The notes under the pieces: model-generated | Told to the model about the DNA's origin: nothing | The model's input: only the letters and a program-made list of their open reading frames with translations | Database searches by the model: none | Program-made: the position numbers and the translations under genes | In this document: in pieces, positions 38,571 to 48,946 of the stretch | How positions within the stretch are numbered: the stretch's first letter is position 1 | Layout: each line of letters begins with the position of its first letter | From: Candidatus Aminicenantota bacterium | GTDB taxonomy: Bacteria > Acidobacteriota > Aminicenantia > Aminicenantales > Saccharicenantaceae | Direction of reading: 5' to 3' | NCBI GenBank assembly: GCA_017999365.1 | Contig: JAGNLW010000005.1 | Location: 1-64,000 of the forward strand | DNA length: 64,000 nucleotides

Positions 38571-39093
38571 CGGGCGGTCCTTGGGGCGGGGCGGAAGGGG
38601 TGGCGGGCGCTTGGGGAGGGACCGCCTTCTTGGCGAAGAGGGAGACGCCGATGATCCCCCCAAGCGCGCCGAAGGCGCCGAACAGGGCGGCCGAGAAGAA
38701 CAGCCCCAGGAGTAACCAGCCCGGCGTCAGCGTGGCCGAAGCGCCCTGGAAGAAGCCGTCCAGGCCGGCCGGCATCTCGCCGCCGAGCTCGCCGGCCTTG
38801 TCCAGGATCCGCTGGGCCAGATCGAGGTTGAAGGACCGCAGCGGGATGGACAGCAGCGTCTGGACGACCGCGGCGACGATGCCCGTCAGCGCCCCGACGA
38901 CGGCGCCGTCGCCCGCTTTCAAGGCGACGGGCGTGGTCCGGGCCAGGAGCTTGACCGCGATCGCCGCCGCGCCGACGATCCACAGGCAACAGACGCAGTT
39001 GGCGGCGCTCACGAACGGGATCGCCGAGAGGAGCCCGGCCACGGCGCCGGCGGTCAGGGCGGGTCGGAAGTACTCGGGCTTCGTAGGCTCCAT
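38560..39093 (-). CDS. Hypothetical membrane protein
   Basis: This 177-residue protein has four likely membrane segments (near residues 12-30, 36-52, 63-82, 125-150), with CVCC in the second. The region after residue 85 is a short amphipathic helix (NLDLAQRILDKAGELGG), and the C-terminus is Pro/Ala-rich. AGGAGGAG before the ATG gives a firm start. No family recognised beyond similarity to DUF5518-like membrane proteins by layout. Confidence 0.7.
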   Translation of the reverse strand: MEPTKPEYFRPALTAGAVAGLLSAIPFVSAANCVCCLWIVGAAAIAVKLLARTTPVALKAGDGAVVGALTGIVAAVVQTLLSIPLRSFNLDLAQRILDKAGELGGEMPAGLDGFFQGASATLTPGWLLLGLFFSAALFGAFGALGGIIGVSLFAKKAVPPQAPATPSAPPQGPPDAA

Positions 39094-39121
39094 GTCTCCT
39101 CCTGGCAGCGGGTCCCTTATT

Positions 39122-39646
39122 CTATTGTTTCCCGGCCGCTCTTTCAAGGGCCGCGGCGGTCCGACGCCTCCGCCGGGCCGATATGGCGTCGGCCACGCCC
39201 GGGACGAAGTAGTACGGCAGGAGCGCTCCCCAGACGAAACCGGTGGCCGCCCGGACGCCGATGGGGCTCCGCCAAAGGCCGATCACTCCCGCCAGTCCGT
39301 CCACGGCCATGGGCAGGAGGGCCAGGGCGAACATCCGGGCCGAGGGCAGAGCGGCCGGCCGGAAGCCCCTGATGAAAGGGTAGACCAGGGTCCCGGCCGC
39401 GAATCCCGCGTATATCCCCAGACACCGCCCGCAGACGGCCATCGGCCGGCCGAAAAGGGCGAAGCAGCGCCCGGGGAGCTGATGGCAGACGGGGGAGAAG
39501 AGGGCGTAGACGATCCGGGCCGCCGGCGCCGAGCCCCGGGCCGCGAGCCAGGGGGCCAGGACGGCGAGGCCCAGCCAGATGACCGCGGCCAGGGCCGTGG
39601 CGATCCACACCGCGCGGACCCGTCGTCGATCGGGAGAGTCGGGCAT
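39122..39646 (-). CDS. DUF2085 membrane protein
   Basis: This 174-residue protein carries the family signature CHQLPGRCFALFGRPMAVCG with CGRCLGIYAGF, three or four membrane segments and a basic C-terminus. Function unknown. The cysteines are conserved in the family and may bind metal. Confidence 0.8.
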   Translation of the reverse strand: MPDSPDRRRVRAVWIATALAAVIWLGLAVLAPWLAARGSAPAARIVYALFSPVCHQLPGRCFALFGRPMAVCGRCLGIYAGFAAGTLVYPFIRGFRPAALPSARMFALALLPMAVDGLAGVIGLWRSPIGVRAATGFVWGALLPYYFVPGVADAISARRRRRTAAALERAAGKQ

Positions 39647-39718
39647 GGACGGTATTTTAACAGGAACGGCCCTCCCGTACGAACGGACCTCCCGGTGGCC
39701 GCCCGGCGCCTTTCCGGA

Positions 39719-39748
39719 TTGACAGGACCGGAAGGAGTCGGATACATT
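39719..39748 (+). promoter_or_regulatory. Promoter for the TPR pseudo-protease gene
   Basis: TTGACA (39719-39724), 18-bp spacer, TACATT (39743-39748), 42 bases before the ATG. Confidence 0.45.
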
Positions 39749-39790
39749 ACGCTCTAGGGTATCGAACCTCTCGACCGACAGGAGGACACG

Positions 39791-41626
39791 ATGGACCGAC
39801 CCCGTACATCCGCCGTCATTCTCGCCCTGGCCCTGGCGCTCGTCGCGTCCCGGGCCTCGGCCCAGACGGAGGAGGCCAACAACCTCCTCGGCCAGGCCGG
39901 GCCGGGCGTCATCACCGTCATCGCCTACGGCCCCGACAAGGCCGAGATCCTCAAGGGCTCCGCCCTGGCCCTCGCCGAGGACGTCGTCGTCACGGCCTAT
40001 CACGTCGTCTCCCGGGCCGCCGACGCCGAAGGCCTCAACATCAAGGGCAAGAAGGTCAAGATCGAGGGCCTGATCGGCGCCGACAAGGCCCACGACATCG
40101 CCCTCCTCAAGCTCAAGGGCAAGGTCCAGGCCCTGCCCATCGGCTCCGTCGACAGCCTGACCCCGGGAGCGCGCCTGTTCGCCCTCGGCTCGAACGAGTC
40201 CGGCCAGGTCGTCATCGCCGAGGGCACCTTCCGGCGCCCGATCGACGCCGGTGAGGCGGGCAAGCTCCTCGAGGTCTCCATCCCCGTCCCCGAGCCGTTC
40301 CGGGGCGGCCCACTCCTCGACATCAACGGGCAGCTCGTCGGCATGCTCCTCGTCCTCGACCGCGGCTTCAAGGTCGGCGTGCCGGTCTCGTCACTGGTCA
40401 GCGTGACTCGGGCGCCCAAGGCGGTCGAATTCAAGGCCCAGATCCCGGAGGATTACTTCGAGACGATCGAAGGCAACCTGTTCGCCGGCCGGGCCGCCCT
40501 GGCCTTCGACGAGCAGATGACGGCCAGGCTCCACATGGAGAAGATCGTCAAGCTGGACCCGGCCAACCTGGCCGGCCACATCCAGCTGGCCCAGATCTAC
40601 ACCCAGCAGAGAGATTATACGGCCGCGGCCGCTTCCTACCGCAAAGTGACCCAACTCGATCCCTCCCGCGGTGAAGCATTCTACGGCCTGGGTCAGATCC
40701 TGATGAAGCAGACCCAGTACAAGGACGCCGCCGAGGCCTTCGAAAAGGCCGCCGCTCAGGGGCAGACGGGCCCCGAGGTCCAGCTCGAGCTCGGCGGCGC
40801 CTACGAGGCCCAGCAGGATTGGGCCAAGGCCGCCGCGGCCTACGAACGGGTCGCCGCGGCCGCTCCGCCGGAGGCCGCCGCCGCCGCCAAGCACCGGCTG
40901 GGCATCTGCCGGACCAACCTCGCCGAGTACGACAAGGCCGTCGCCGCCCTGCTCGAGGCCCAGCAGGGCCTGCCCAAGGACCTCAAGGTCCGCGAGGCCC
41001 TGGCCGACGCCTACGCCAAGGCCGGCCAGCTCGAGAACGCCGAGGCCGTCTATTTCGCCATGGCTGAGCTGAACCCGAACGAGGCCAAGACCTATTACCG
41101 CCATCTCTACCAGACGGCGACGGCGGCCGGCCGCCACGACCGGGCCGTGCCCCCGCTCAAGAAGATCATCGAGCTCGACCCCAAGAACGAGACCAACTTC
41201 TATTACCTCGGCATGGCCTTGTTCAACCAACAGAAGTACGACGAGGCCGTGGCCGCCTTCCGGGACAGCCTGGCCGTCAAGCCCGACTTCGCCCATGCCT
41301 GGTATCAGATCGGATCTTCGCAATTCCAGGCCAAGAAGTTCAAGGAGGCCGCCGAAGCGTACATGAAGTACGTCGAGCTGGCCCCCGAGGACGCCTCGGG
41401 TTGGATGAGCATCGGCGTCTCCTATCTCCAGGCCAAGAACTTCGAGGCGGCCATCGAGCCGCTCAAGAAGTGCACCGAGCTGAAGCCCAACGACGGCGTC
41501 GCCCTGGCCAACCTGGCCATCGCCTACATCAACCTCAAGGACACCTACAGCGCCAAGGAGATCTACGACAAGCTGCTGACGATCGATCCCGCCCAGGCGG
41601 AGAAGCTCAAGAAGTACATCCGCTGA
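39791..41626 (+). CDS. Exported TPR protein with a catalytically dead trypsin-like domain
   Basis: This 611-residue protein has a signal peptide (VASRASA-QTEE), a trypsin/HtrA-like domain (about residues 30-205) and about nine tetratricopeptide repeats (residues 230-605). The catalytic His71 (VVTAYHVV) and Asp102 (AHDIALLKL) are in place, but where the nucleophile motif GNSGGP is expected the sequence is PFRGGPLLDINGQLVGM, with Arg171 for Ser. It therefore probably binds rather than cuts peptides. GGAGG precedes the ATG. Confidence 0.85.
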   Translation: MDRPRTSAVILALALALVASRASAQTEEANNLLGQAGPGVITVIAYGPDKAEILKGSALALAEDVVVTAYHVVSRAADAEGLNIKGKKVKIEGLIGADKAHDIALLKLKGKVQALPIGSVDSLTPGARLFALGSNESGQVVIAEGTFRRPIDAGEAGKLLEVSIPVPEPFRGGPLLDINGQLVGMLLVLDRGFKVGVPVSSLVSVTRAPKAVEFKAQIPEDYFETIEGNLFAGRAALAFDEQMTARLHMEKIVKLDPANLAGHIQLAQIYTQQRDYTAAAASYRKVTQLDPSRGEAFYGLGQILMKQTQYKDAAEAFEKAAAQGQTGPEVQLELGGAYEAQQDWAKAAAAYERVAAAAPPEAAAAAKHRLGICRTNLAEYDKAVAALLEAQQGLPKDLKVREALADAYAKAGQLENAEAVYFAMAELNPNEAKTYYRHLYQTATAAGRHDRAVPPLKKIIELDPKNETNFYYLGMALFNQQKYDEAVAAFRDSLAVKPDFAHAWYQIGSSQFQAKKFKEAAEAYMKYVELAPEDASGWMSIGVSYLQAKNFEAAIEPLKKCTELKPNDGVALANLAIAYINLKDTYSAKEIYDKLLTIDPAQAEKLKKYIR

Positions 41627-41644
41627 CCCGGGGCGCCGGGCGAA

Positions 41645-41673
41645 TTGACAGGCCGGCCCGTCCCGCCTAGAAT
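41645..41673 (+). promoter_or_regulatory. Strong sigma-70 promoter for tRNA-Leu
   Basis: TTGACA (41645-41650), exactly 17-bp spacer, TAGAAT (41668-41673), about 100 bases upstream of the tRNA. Confidence 0.6.
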
Positions 41674-41775
41674 AGTGGTCCGGCCCGAGGCCCGCGGGAC
41701 GACGCGGCGGGGCCACCGCCCGGGTTTCCATATCCGTAATTCGTTTATACGCCGATAGTTGGATAAGATCAGGAA

Positions 41776-41860
41776 GGGCAGATGGCGGAATTGGCAGACG
41801 CGCTAGGCTTAGGACCTAGTTCCTGATGAAGGAGTGCGGGTTCGAGTCCCGCTCTGCCTA
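41776..41860 (+). tRNA. tRNA-Leu (anticodon UAG)
   Basis: An 85-base type II tRNA: acceptor GGGCAGA pairs with TCTGCCT, discriminator A; anticodon stem CTAGG/CCTAG with loop CTTAGGA, anticodon TAG; a long variable arm (TTCCTGATGAAGGAGT); T arm GCGGG-TTCGAGT-CCCGC. CCA is not encoded. It reads CUN leucine codons. Confidence 0.93.
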
Positions 41861-41914
41861 CGGACGTCCCGCGGCGCGGCCCGGCCGCTATCCCAGGAGA
41901 GAAAGAGACCCCCT

Positions 41915-43192
41915 ATGACCACACCGACGAGACAGAGCCGCCTGACCGAGGTCAGCCCCAGCCGCAAGGAGATCGCCCTCGAGATCCCCGAGGAGGAGTT
42001 CGGCCGCGAATACGAGAAGATCCTCGGCGAATACGTCGCCAAAGCCAAGCTCGACGGCTTCCGCAAGGGGCACGCGCCCCGGGAGAGGGTCAAGGCCATG
42101 TTCGACCACGAGATCACCCACGACGTCTACGACTCGCTGATCCCCCGGGTCCTCGAGGAAGAGCTCCGCAACCTGGGCCTGAACCCCGTCGGCGTCCCGG
42201 TCCTCAAGGACCTCAAGCACGAGCCCGGATCACCGATCACCTGCACGGCCGCCATCGAGGTCCTGCCGGAGTTCGAGCTGCCCGACTACCGGGCCGTCCG
42301 CGTGCCGAAGCGCCCGACCGAACTGGCCAAGGAGGACGTCGACAGGGCCATGGAGGAGCTCCGGGCCCGGGCCGCCGAGTACGTCCCCGTCGAGGGCCGC
42401 GGCGTGGCCGACGGGGACTACGCCGTGGTCGAGATGCAGGGCCGGGACAAGCGGACCAAGAGGCAGCTGCCCGTCGAGAAGGCCGTCGTCCTGGCCGGCC
42501 ACGCCGACAACGAGCCGGCCCTCAACGAGAAGCTGGCCGGCATGACGGCGGGGGAGGAACGCGCTTTCGAGGTCTCCTACCCCAAGGATCACCGCAACCG
42601 GAGGGTCGCCGGCAAGGACATCGCCTACATCCTCAGGGTCCGGGAGATCAAGGAGCGGAAGCTGCCGGCCCTGGACGACGAGTTCGCCAAGAGCCTGGGC
42701 GTCCCCGACGGGCTCCTGGCCCTCGTGGCCAAGGTCCGCCAGGAACTCCAGGAGGGCCGCGAACGGGCCGCCCGCAACGAGACGGCCTCCGACGTCCTCA
42801 AGGCCGTGGCCGAGAAGGTCTCCCTGGAGCTGCCCGAGTCGGTCGTCGAGGAGGAGTCTCTGGCCGTCCTGAGGCGGCTCCTCCAGGCTTACGGCAACCG
42901 CCCGGTGCCCCCGGAGGGCCTGGAGGCCCTCAAGGCCGAGGCCCGCCGGCAGGCCGTCGAGCACCTCCGCAACCATCTCATCCTGGAGAAGATCGCCCGT
43001 AAGGAGGGCATCGGCGTCAGCGACGAGGAGGTCCAGGCCGAGATCCGTAACCTGGCCAAGATCAACAACATATCCGAGGCGGCCCTGGCCGACATGATGC
43101 GCCGGGACGAGCACCGGCGGGAGGAGCTCGTGGAGTCCCTGCTGTTCCGCAAGACAGTTGACTTTCTCGTCAGAACGGCTATAATAAGTTGA
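41915..43192 (+). CDS. tig: Trigger factor
   Basis: This 425-residue ribosome-associated chaperone has the ribosome-docking signature GFRKGHAPRERV (near residues 49-60), an FKBP-like central domain (DGDYAVVEMQGR to YILRVREIKERKLP) and a helical C-terminal domain. GGAGAGAAAGAG precedes the ATG. The lon promoter lies in its last codons. Confidence 0.92.
   Translation: MTTPTRQSRLTEVSPSRKEIALEIPEEEFGREYEKILGEYVAKAKLDGFRKGHAPRERVKAMFDHEITHDVYDSLIPRVLEEELRNLGLNPVGVPVLKDLKHEPGSPITCTAAIEVLPEFELPDYRAVRVPKRPTELAKEDVDRAMEELRARAAEYVPVEGRGVADGDYAVVEMQGRDKRTKRQLPVEKAVVLAGHADNEPALNEKLAGMTAGEERAFEVSYPKDHRNRRVAGKDIAYILRVREIKERKLPALDDEFAKSLGVPDGLLALVAKVRQELQEGRERAARNETASDVLKAVAEKVSLELPESVVEEESLAVLRRLLQAYGNRPVPPEGLEALKAEARRQAVEHLRNHLILEKIARKEGIGVSDEEVQAEIRNLAKINNISEAALADMMRRDEHRREELVESLLFRKTVDFLVRTAIIS
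43158..43185 (+). promoter_or_regulatory. lon promoter inside the 3' end of tig
   Basis: TTGACT (43158-43163), 16-bp spacer, perfect TATAAT (43180-43185), just before the tig stop and about 100 bases before lon. Confidence 0.6.
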
Positions 43193-43286
43193 CCAAGGAT
43201 CCAGATCCCCGCGGCCCAGTCCTTGACGCTTCCTGGGCCGTTTCCGTGAACAGTCCAGGGGCCCCGGAGGGCCCGGAGCGCTGACC

Positions 43287-45758
<2,472 letters not shown>

Positions 45759-45820
45759 GCGAACCCGTTTTTTTGGATCCATAGACCTATCGTCAATTCC
45801 GTTTGGGAGAAGAATCACAT

Positions 45821-47152
45821 ATGGTCAAAAAGAACAACGCCCCCGACAATCCCGAGCCCCAGCCCGTACCCGCCGGGAAGGAGTTCAACCTCATCGAGCT
45901 CGAGGCCATGGACATCTCGTCCCTGGCCAAGATCGCCGAGTCCATCAACCTCTCCGAGGACGACATCGGCGACTCGAGCAAGCACCACCTCGTCTTCCAG
46001 ATCCTCGAGGCCCAGGCTAAGAAGCAGGGCCTGCTGTTCTCGGAGGGCGTCCTGGAGTGCCTGGAGGACGGCTTCGGCTTCCTGCGGGCCCCGGAGTTCA
46101 GCTACCTGCCCAGCCAGGACGACATCTACGTCTCGCCCTCCCAGATCCGCAAGTTCCAGCTGCGCACGGGCGACACCATCTCGGGCGTCGTCCGGGCCCC
46201 CAAGAACGGCGAGAAATATTTCGCCCTGATCAAGATCGAGGCCGTCAACTTCCTGCACCCCGACGTCATCATCGAGCAGCGGCGCAACGTCCACTTCGAG
46301 AGCCTGACGCCGCTCTATCCGTTCGAGATGATCAAGCTCCAGGACGGCAATCCCAAGAACATGAACGCCCGGGTCATGGAGCTCCTGACGCCCATCGGCA
46401 AGGGCCAGCGCGGCCTCATCGTCTCGCCGCCCCGGGCCGGCAAGACGACCATCCTCAAGACGATCGCCAAGTCCATCGAGAAGAACCACCCCGAGATCTT
46501 CCTCATCGTCCTGCTCATCGCCGAGCGGCCCGAGGAGGTCACCGACTTCAAGCGCAGCGTCAACGGCGAGGTCGTGGCCTCGACCTTCGACGAGCCGCCG
46601 ACCCGCAACGCCCAGGTCGCCAACATCGTCCTGGAGAAGGCCAAGCGGCTGGTCGAGATCAAGCGCGACGTCGTCATCCTGCTCGACTCCATCACCCGGC
46701 TGGCCCGGGCCCACAACTCCATCGTGCCCCCGTCGGGCAAGGTCCTGTCGGGCGGCATCGACGCCAACGCCCTGCACAAGCCCAAGAAGTTCTTCGGTTC
46801 GGCCCGCAAGATCGAGGAGGGCGGCTCGCTGACCATCCTGGCCACGGCCCTCATCGACACCGGCAGCCGCATGGACGAGGTCATCTTCGAGGAGTTCAAG
46901 GGCACAGGCAACATGGAGATCAACCTCGACCGGCGCCTGGTCGACAAGCGCGTCTTCCCGGCCATCGACATGAGCCGGTCCGGGACCCGCAAGGAGGAGC
47001 TCCTCATCCCGGAGCAGGACCTCAACCGGATCTGGATCCTGCGCAAGGTCCTCAGCCAGATGAACGAGGTCGAGGCCGTCGAGATGCTCATCGACAAGCT
47101 CGGCAAGACCAAGACCAACCAGGACTTCCTCAACCAGATGAGCAAGGGGTAA
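45821..47152 (+). CDS. rho: Transcription termination factor Rho
   Basis: This 443-residue hexameric RNA helicase ends transcripts lacking intrinsic terminators. It has a Rho-N helical part, a cold-shock RNA-binding domain ([16 protein letters not shown]), Walker A ([12 protein letters not shown]), [16 protein letters not shown], the Q-loop [20 protein letters not shown] in part and the R-loop [12 protein letters not shown] 45821 follows GGGAGA; an upstream TTG is not needed. Confidence 0.95.
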   Translation: MVKKNNAPDNPEPQPVPAGKEFNLIELEAMDISSLAKIAESINLSEDDIGDSSKHHLVFQILEAQAKKQGLLFSEGVLECLEDGFGFLRAPEFSYLPSQDDIYVSPSQIRKFQLRTGDTISGVVRAPKNGEKYFALIKIEAVNFLHPDVIIEQRRNVHFESLTPLYPFEMIKLQDGNPKNMNARVMELLTPIGKGQRGLIVSPPRAGKTTILKTIAKSIEKNHPEIFLIVLLIAERPEEVTDFKRSVNGEVVASTFDEPPTRNAQVANIVLEKAKRLVEIKRDVVILLDSITRLARAHNSIVPPSGKVLSGGIDANALHKPKKFFGSARKIEEGGSLTILATALIDTGSRMDEVIFEEFKGTGNMEINLDRRLVDKRVFPAIDMSRSGTRKEELLIPEQDLNRIWILRKVLSQMNEVEAVEMLIDKLGKTKTNQDFLNQMSKG

Positions 47153-47164
47153 GGGGAGCCGGCC

Positions 47165-47857
47165 GTGAGGACGCTCGGCCTGATCGGCGGCACGACCTGG
47201 CATTCGACCGTCGATTACTACCGCCTCATCAACCAGGGCGTCCAGGACCGGCTGGGCGGCCACAGCTCGGCGGCCATGGTCATGGTCTCCGTCGACTTCG
47301 CGCCCGTCCAGGCCCTCCAGGACCGCGGGGACTGGACCGAGCTCGGCCGTCTGATGGTCCGGGCGGCCAAGACCCTCGAACGGGCCGGGGCCGAGGCCGT
47401 CGTCATCTGCGCCAACACCATGCACCAGCTGGCCCCGGCCATCGAGGCCGAAGTCAAATTGCCGATCCTCCATATCGCCGACGCGGCCGCCGGCGCGGTC
47501 AAAGCGCAGGGGCTGGCGACGGTCGGGCTCCTCGGCACCCGCTTCACGATGGAGATGGACTTCTACCGGGCGCGGTTGGAAAAGGCCCACGGCCTGAAGG
47601 TCCTGGTGCCGGACGCCCCCGAGCGGGAGGTCGTCCACCAGGTCATCTACGACGAGCTCGGCCGGGGCATCGTCCGCGAGGAATCGCGGCGGGCCTACGT
47701 CCGGATCATCGTAGGCCTGGTGAAGCGCGGCGCTCAGGGCGTCATCCTCGGCTGCACGGAGATCCCGCTGCTCGTCAAGGACCAGGACAGCCCCGTGCCG
47801 GTCTTCGACACGACGGCCCTCCACGCCGCGGCGGCGGTGGATTTCGCGCTGAGCTGA
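47165..47857 (+). CDS. Aspartate/glutamate racemase-family protein
   Basis: This 230-residue protein has [16 protein letters not shown], the first catalytic Cys in VVICANTMH and the second in [12 protein letters not shown], as in RacD/YgeA racemases that invert Asp or Glu through two thiols. Substrate unknown. It sits 12 bp after rho. A 139-bp piece (47565-47703) recurs exactly at 61954-62092. Confidence 0.88.
   Translation: MRTLGLIGGTTWHSTVDYYRLINQGVQDRLGGHSSAAMVMVSVDFAPVQALQDRGDWTELGRLMVRAAKTLERAGAEAVVICANTMHQLAPAIEAEVKLPILHIADAAAGAVKAQGLATVGLLGTRFTMEMDFYRARLEKAHGLKVLVPDAPEREVVHQVIYDELGRGIVREESRRAYVRIIVGLVKRGAQGVILGCTEIPLLVKDQDSPVPVFDTTALHAAAAVDFALS
47565..47703 (+). repeat. 139-bp direct repeat within the racemase gene (source copy)
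   Basis: Identical over 139 bases to 61954-62092. The copy here is in frame inside the intact racemase. Confidence 0.95.
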
Positions 47858-47955
47858 TCGCCCCTTACGTCATCGTTCGTTGACGAGCTGAAGGTTCGGA
47901 CTAGACATCTCTCTCTGTACGCTTCCGGCACGTTTTTTGAACCGGCCTTCCCGAT

Positions 47956-48530
47956 GTGCCGGGACTCTATCGCCCTCGCCATCCGGAGCGCACGGTGCTC
48001 TACCGGGTGTTGTTCCATAACTTCGACCGCTTCCTGACAGCCTACGAGAGCCGTTTCGAGAAGGAGTACGGTCATTTGCGGCCGGTTGTCAAAGAGGTCG
48101 TCGAGCGTTACCTCGACTGCGGCAATCCGCGTTCCGGCTTCGCCCGGATCCGCTGCCCGGACTGCCACGGTGAACATCTGTTGACGTTCTCCTGCAAGAC
48201 CCGCGGCTTCTGCTCTACGCCAACGCCCACCGGGGCAAGGTCAGAAAGGCGAACCGCGTCCCCAACGTCCTGCGCCTGGCTGAGGATGCCCCGCCGCCGA
48301 CTTCCAAGGGCTGGGCCGAGATTATCCGCAAGGTCTATGAGGCGGACCCCCTGATCTGTCCGCGCTGCGGGGGGAGGATGAGGGTCGTGGCCTTCCTGAC
48401 CGAGTACTCGGTCGTCGACCGGATTACCCGTCACCTGAAGTTGACGTTCGTGGCCGAGAAGCCGCCGCCGGCTCATGTCTTCGAGCAGACGGCCCTGATG
48501 GCGGCCGAGGAGAGCGAGGAATACGAATAA
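47956..48530 (+). pseudogene. IS91-family transposase with an internal deletion
   Basis: The first part (YRVLFHNFDRFLTAYESRFEK, CPDCHGEHLLTFSCKTRGFC) is the zinc-binding N-terminus of IS91-type transposases. At about 48215 the frame changes and the family's C-terminus follows (IIRKVYEADPLICPRCGG, MRVVAFLTEYSVVDRI) to TAA at 48528-48530. The Y2 tyrosine nuclease core between them is missing, so the gene is dead. Its last 282 bases belong to the 496-bp repeat. Confidence 0.8.
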
Positions 48531-48744
48531 TGGCGTCTAGGAGAGGGGAGCGGCCTGGCCTCGTGGGGTCATATTCCGGGCTGACCAGTCCGATCAGCGG
48601 CCCGCCGGCATCCGGGCCCGGGGGGATTTGGGAACTTGACAACCGCTCGGCCCCGGGATACCTTCCCTTTTGTGATGGGAACGGTTGCTTTCGCGTCTGG
48701 GACGGGCGATCCCCGGCCGCCCGCAAAAGGAAATTCCTATCAAT
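48249..48744 (+). repeat. 496-bp direct repeat, left copy (IS91-like 3' end)
   Basis: Matches 57920-58415 with a constant offset of 9671 and one difference (T48323 versus G57994). It covers the transposase C-terminus plus 214 bases downstream. The 400-bp stretch 48531-48946 has no convincing gene: its first half is repeat, its second half the leader of the next gene. A 72-codon frame common to both copies is probably chance. Confidence 0.93.
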
Positions 48745-48946
48745 CTATCAATCTAACGATACGCGCATGAGCGGGCGAGCCGGCCCGCCGCAGGGGTATG
48801 GGATGGCTCCGCAACGCATCCGACAAGTCCACGCCGCGGCGCTGCCGGACGGCGCGTCCGAGCAGGGACCGGACGCCGGCCCTTGGGCTGGAACTTCCAT
48901 CCATCGTAGATCCCCACTAAGAAAAACCCCCAAAAGGAAGGCTGAC

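Noticed and set aside
45759..45820. Intrinsic terminator after lon
   Set aside because: There is a T7 run but no stem before it.
48530..48745. 72-codon ORF following the transposase in both repeat copies
   Set aside because: The two copies are the same DNA, so conservation is not evidence of coding; no motif and no distinct ribosome binding site.
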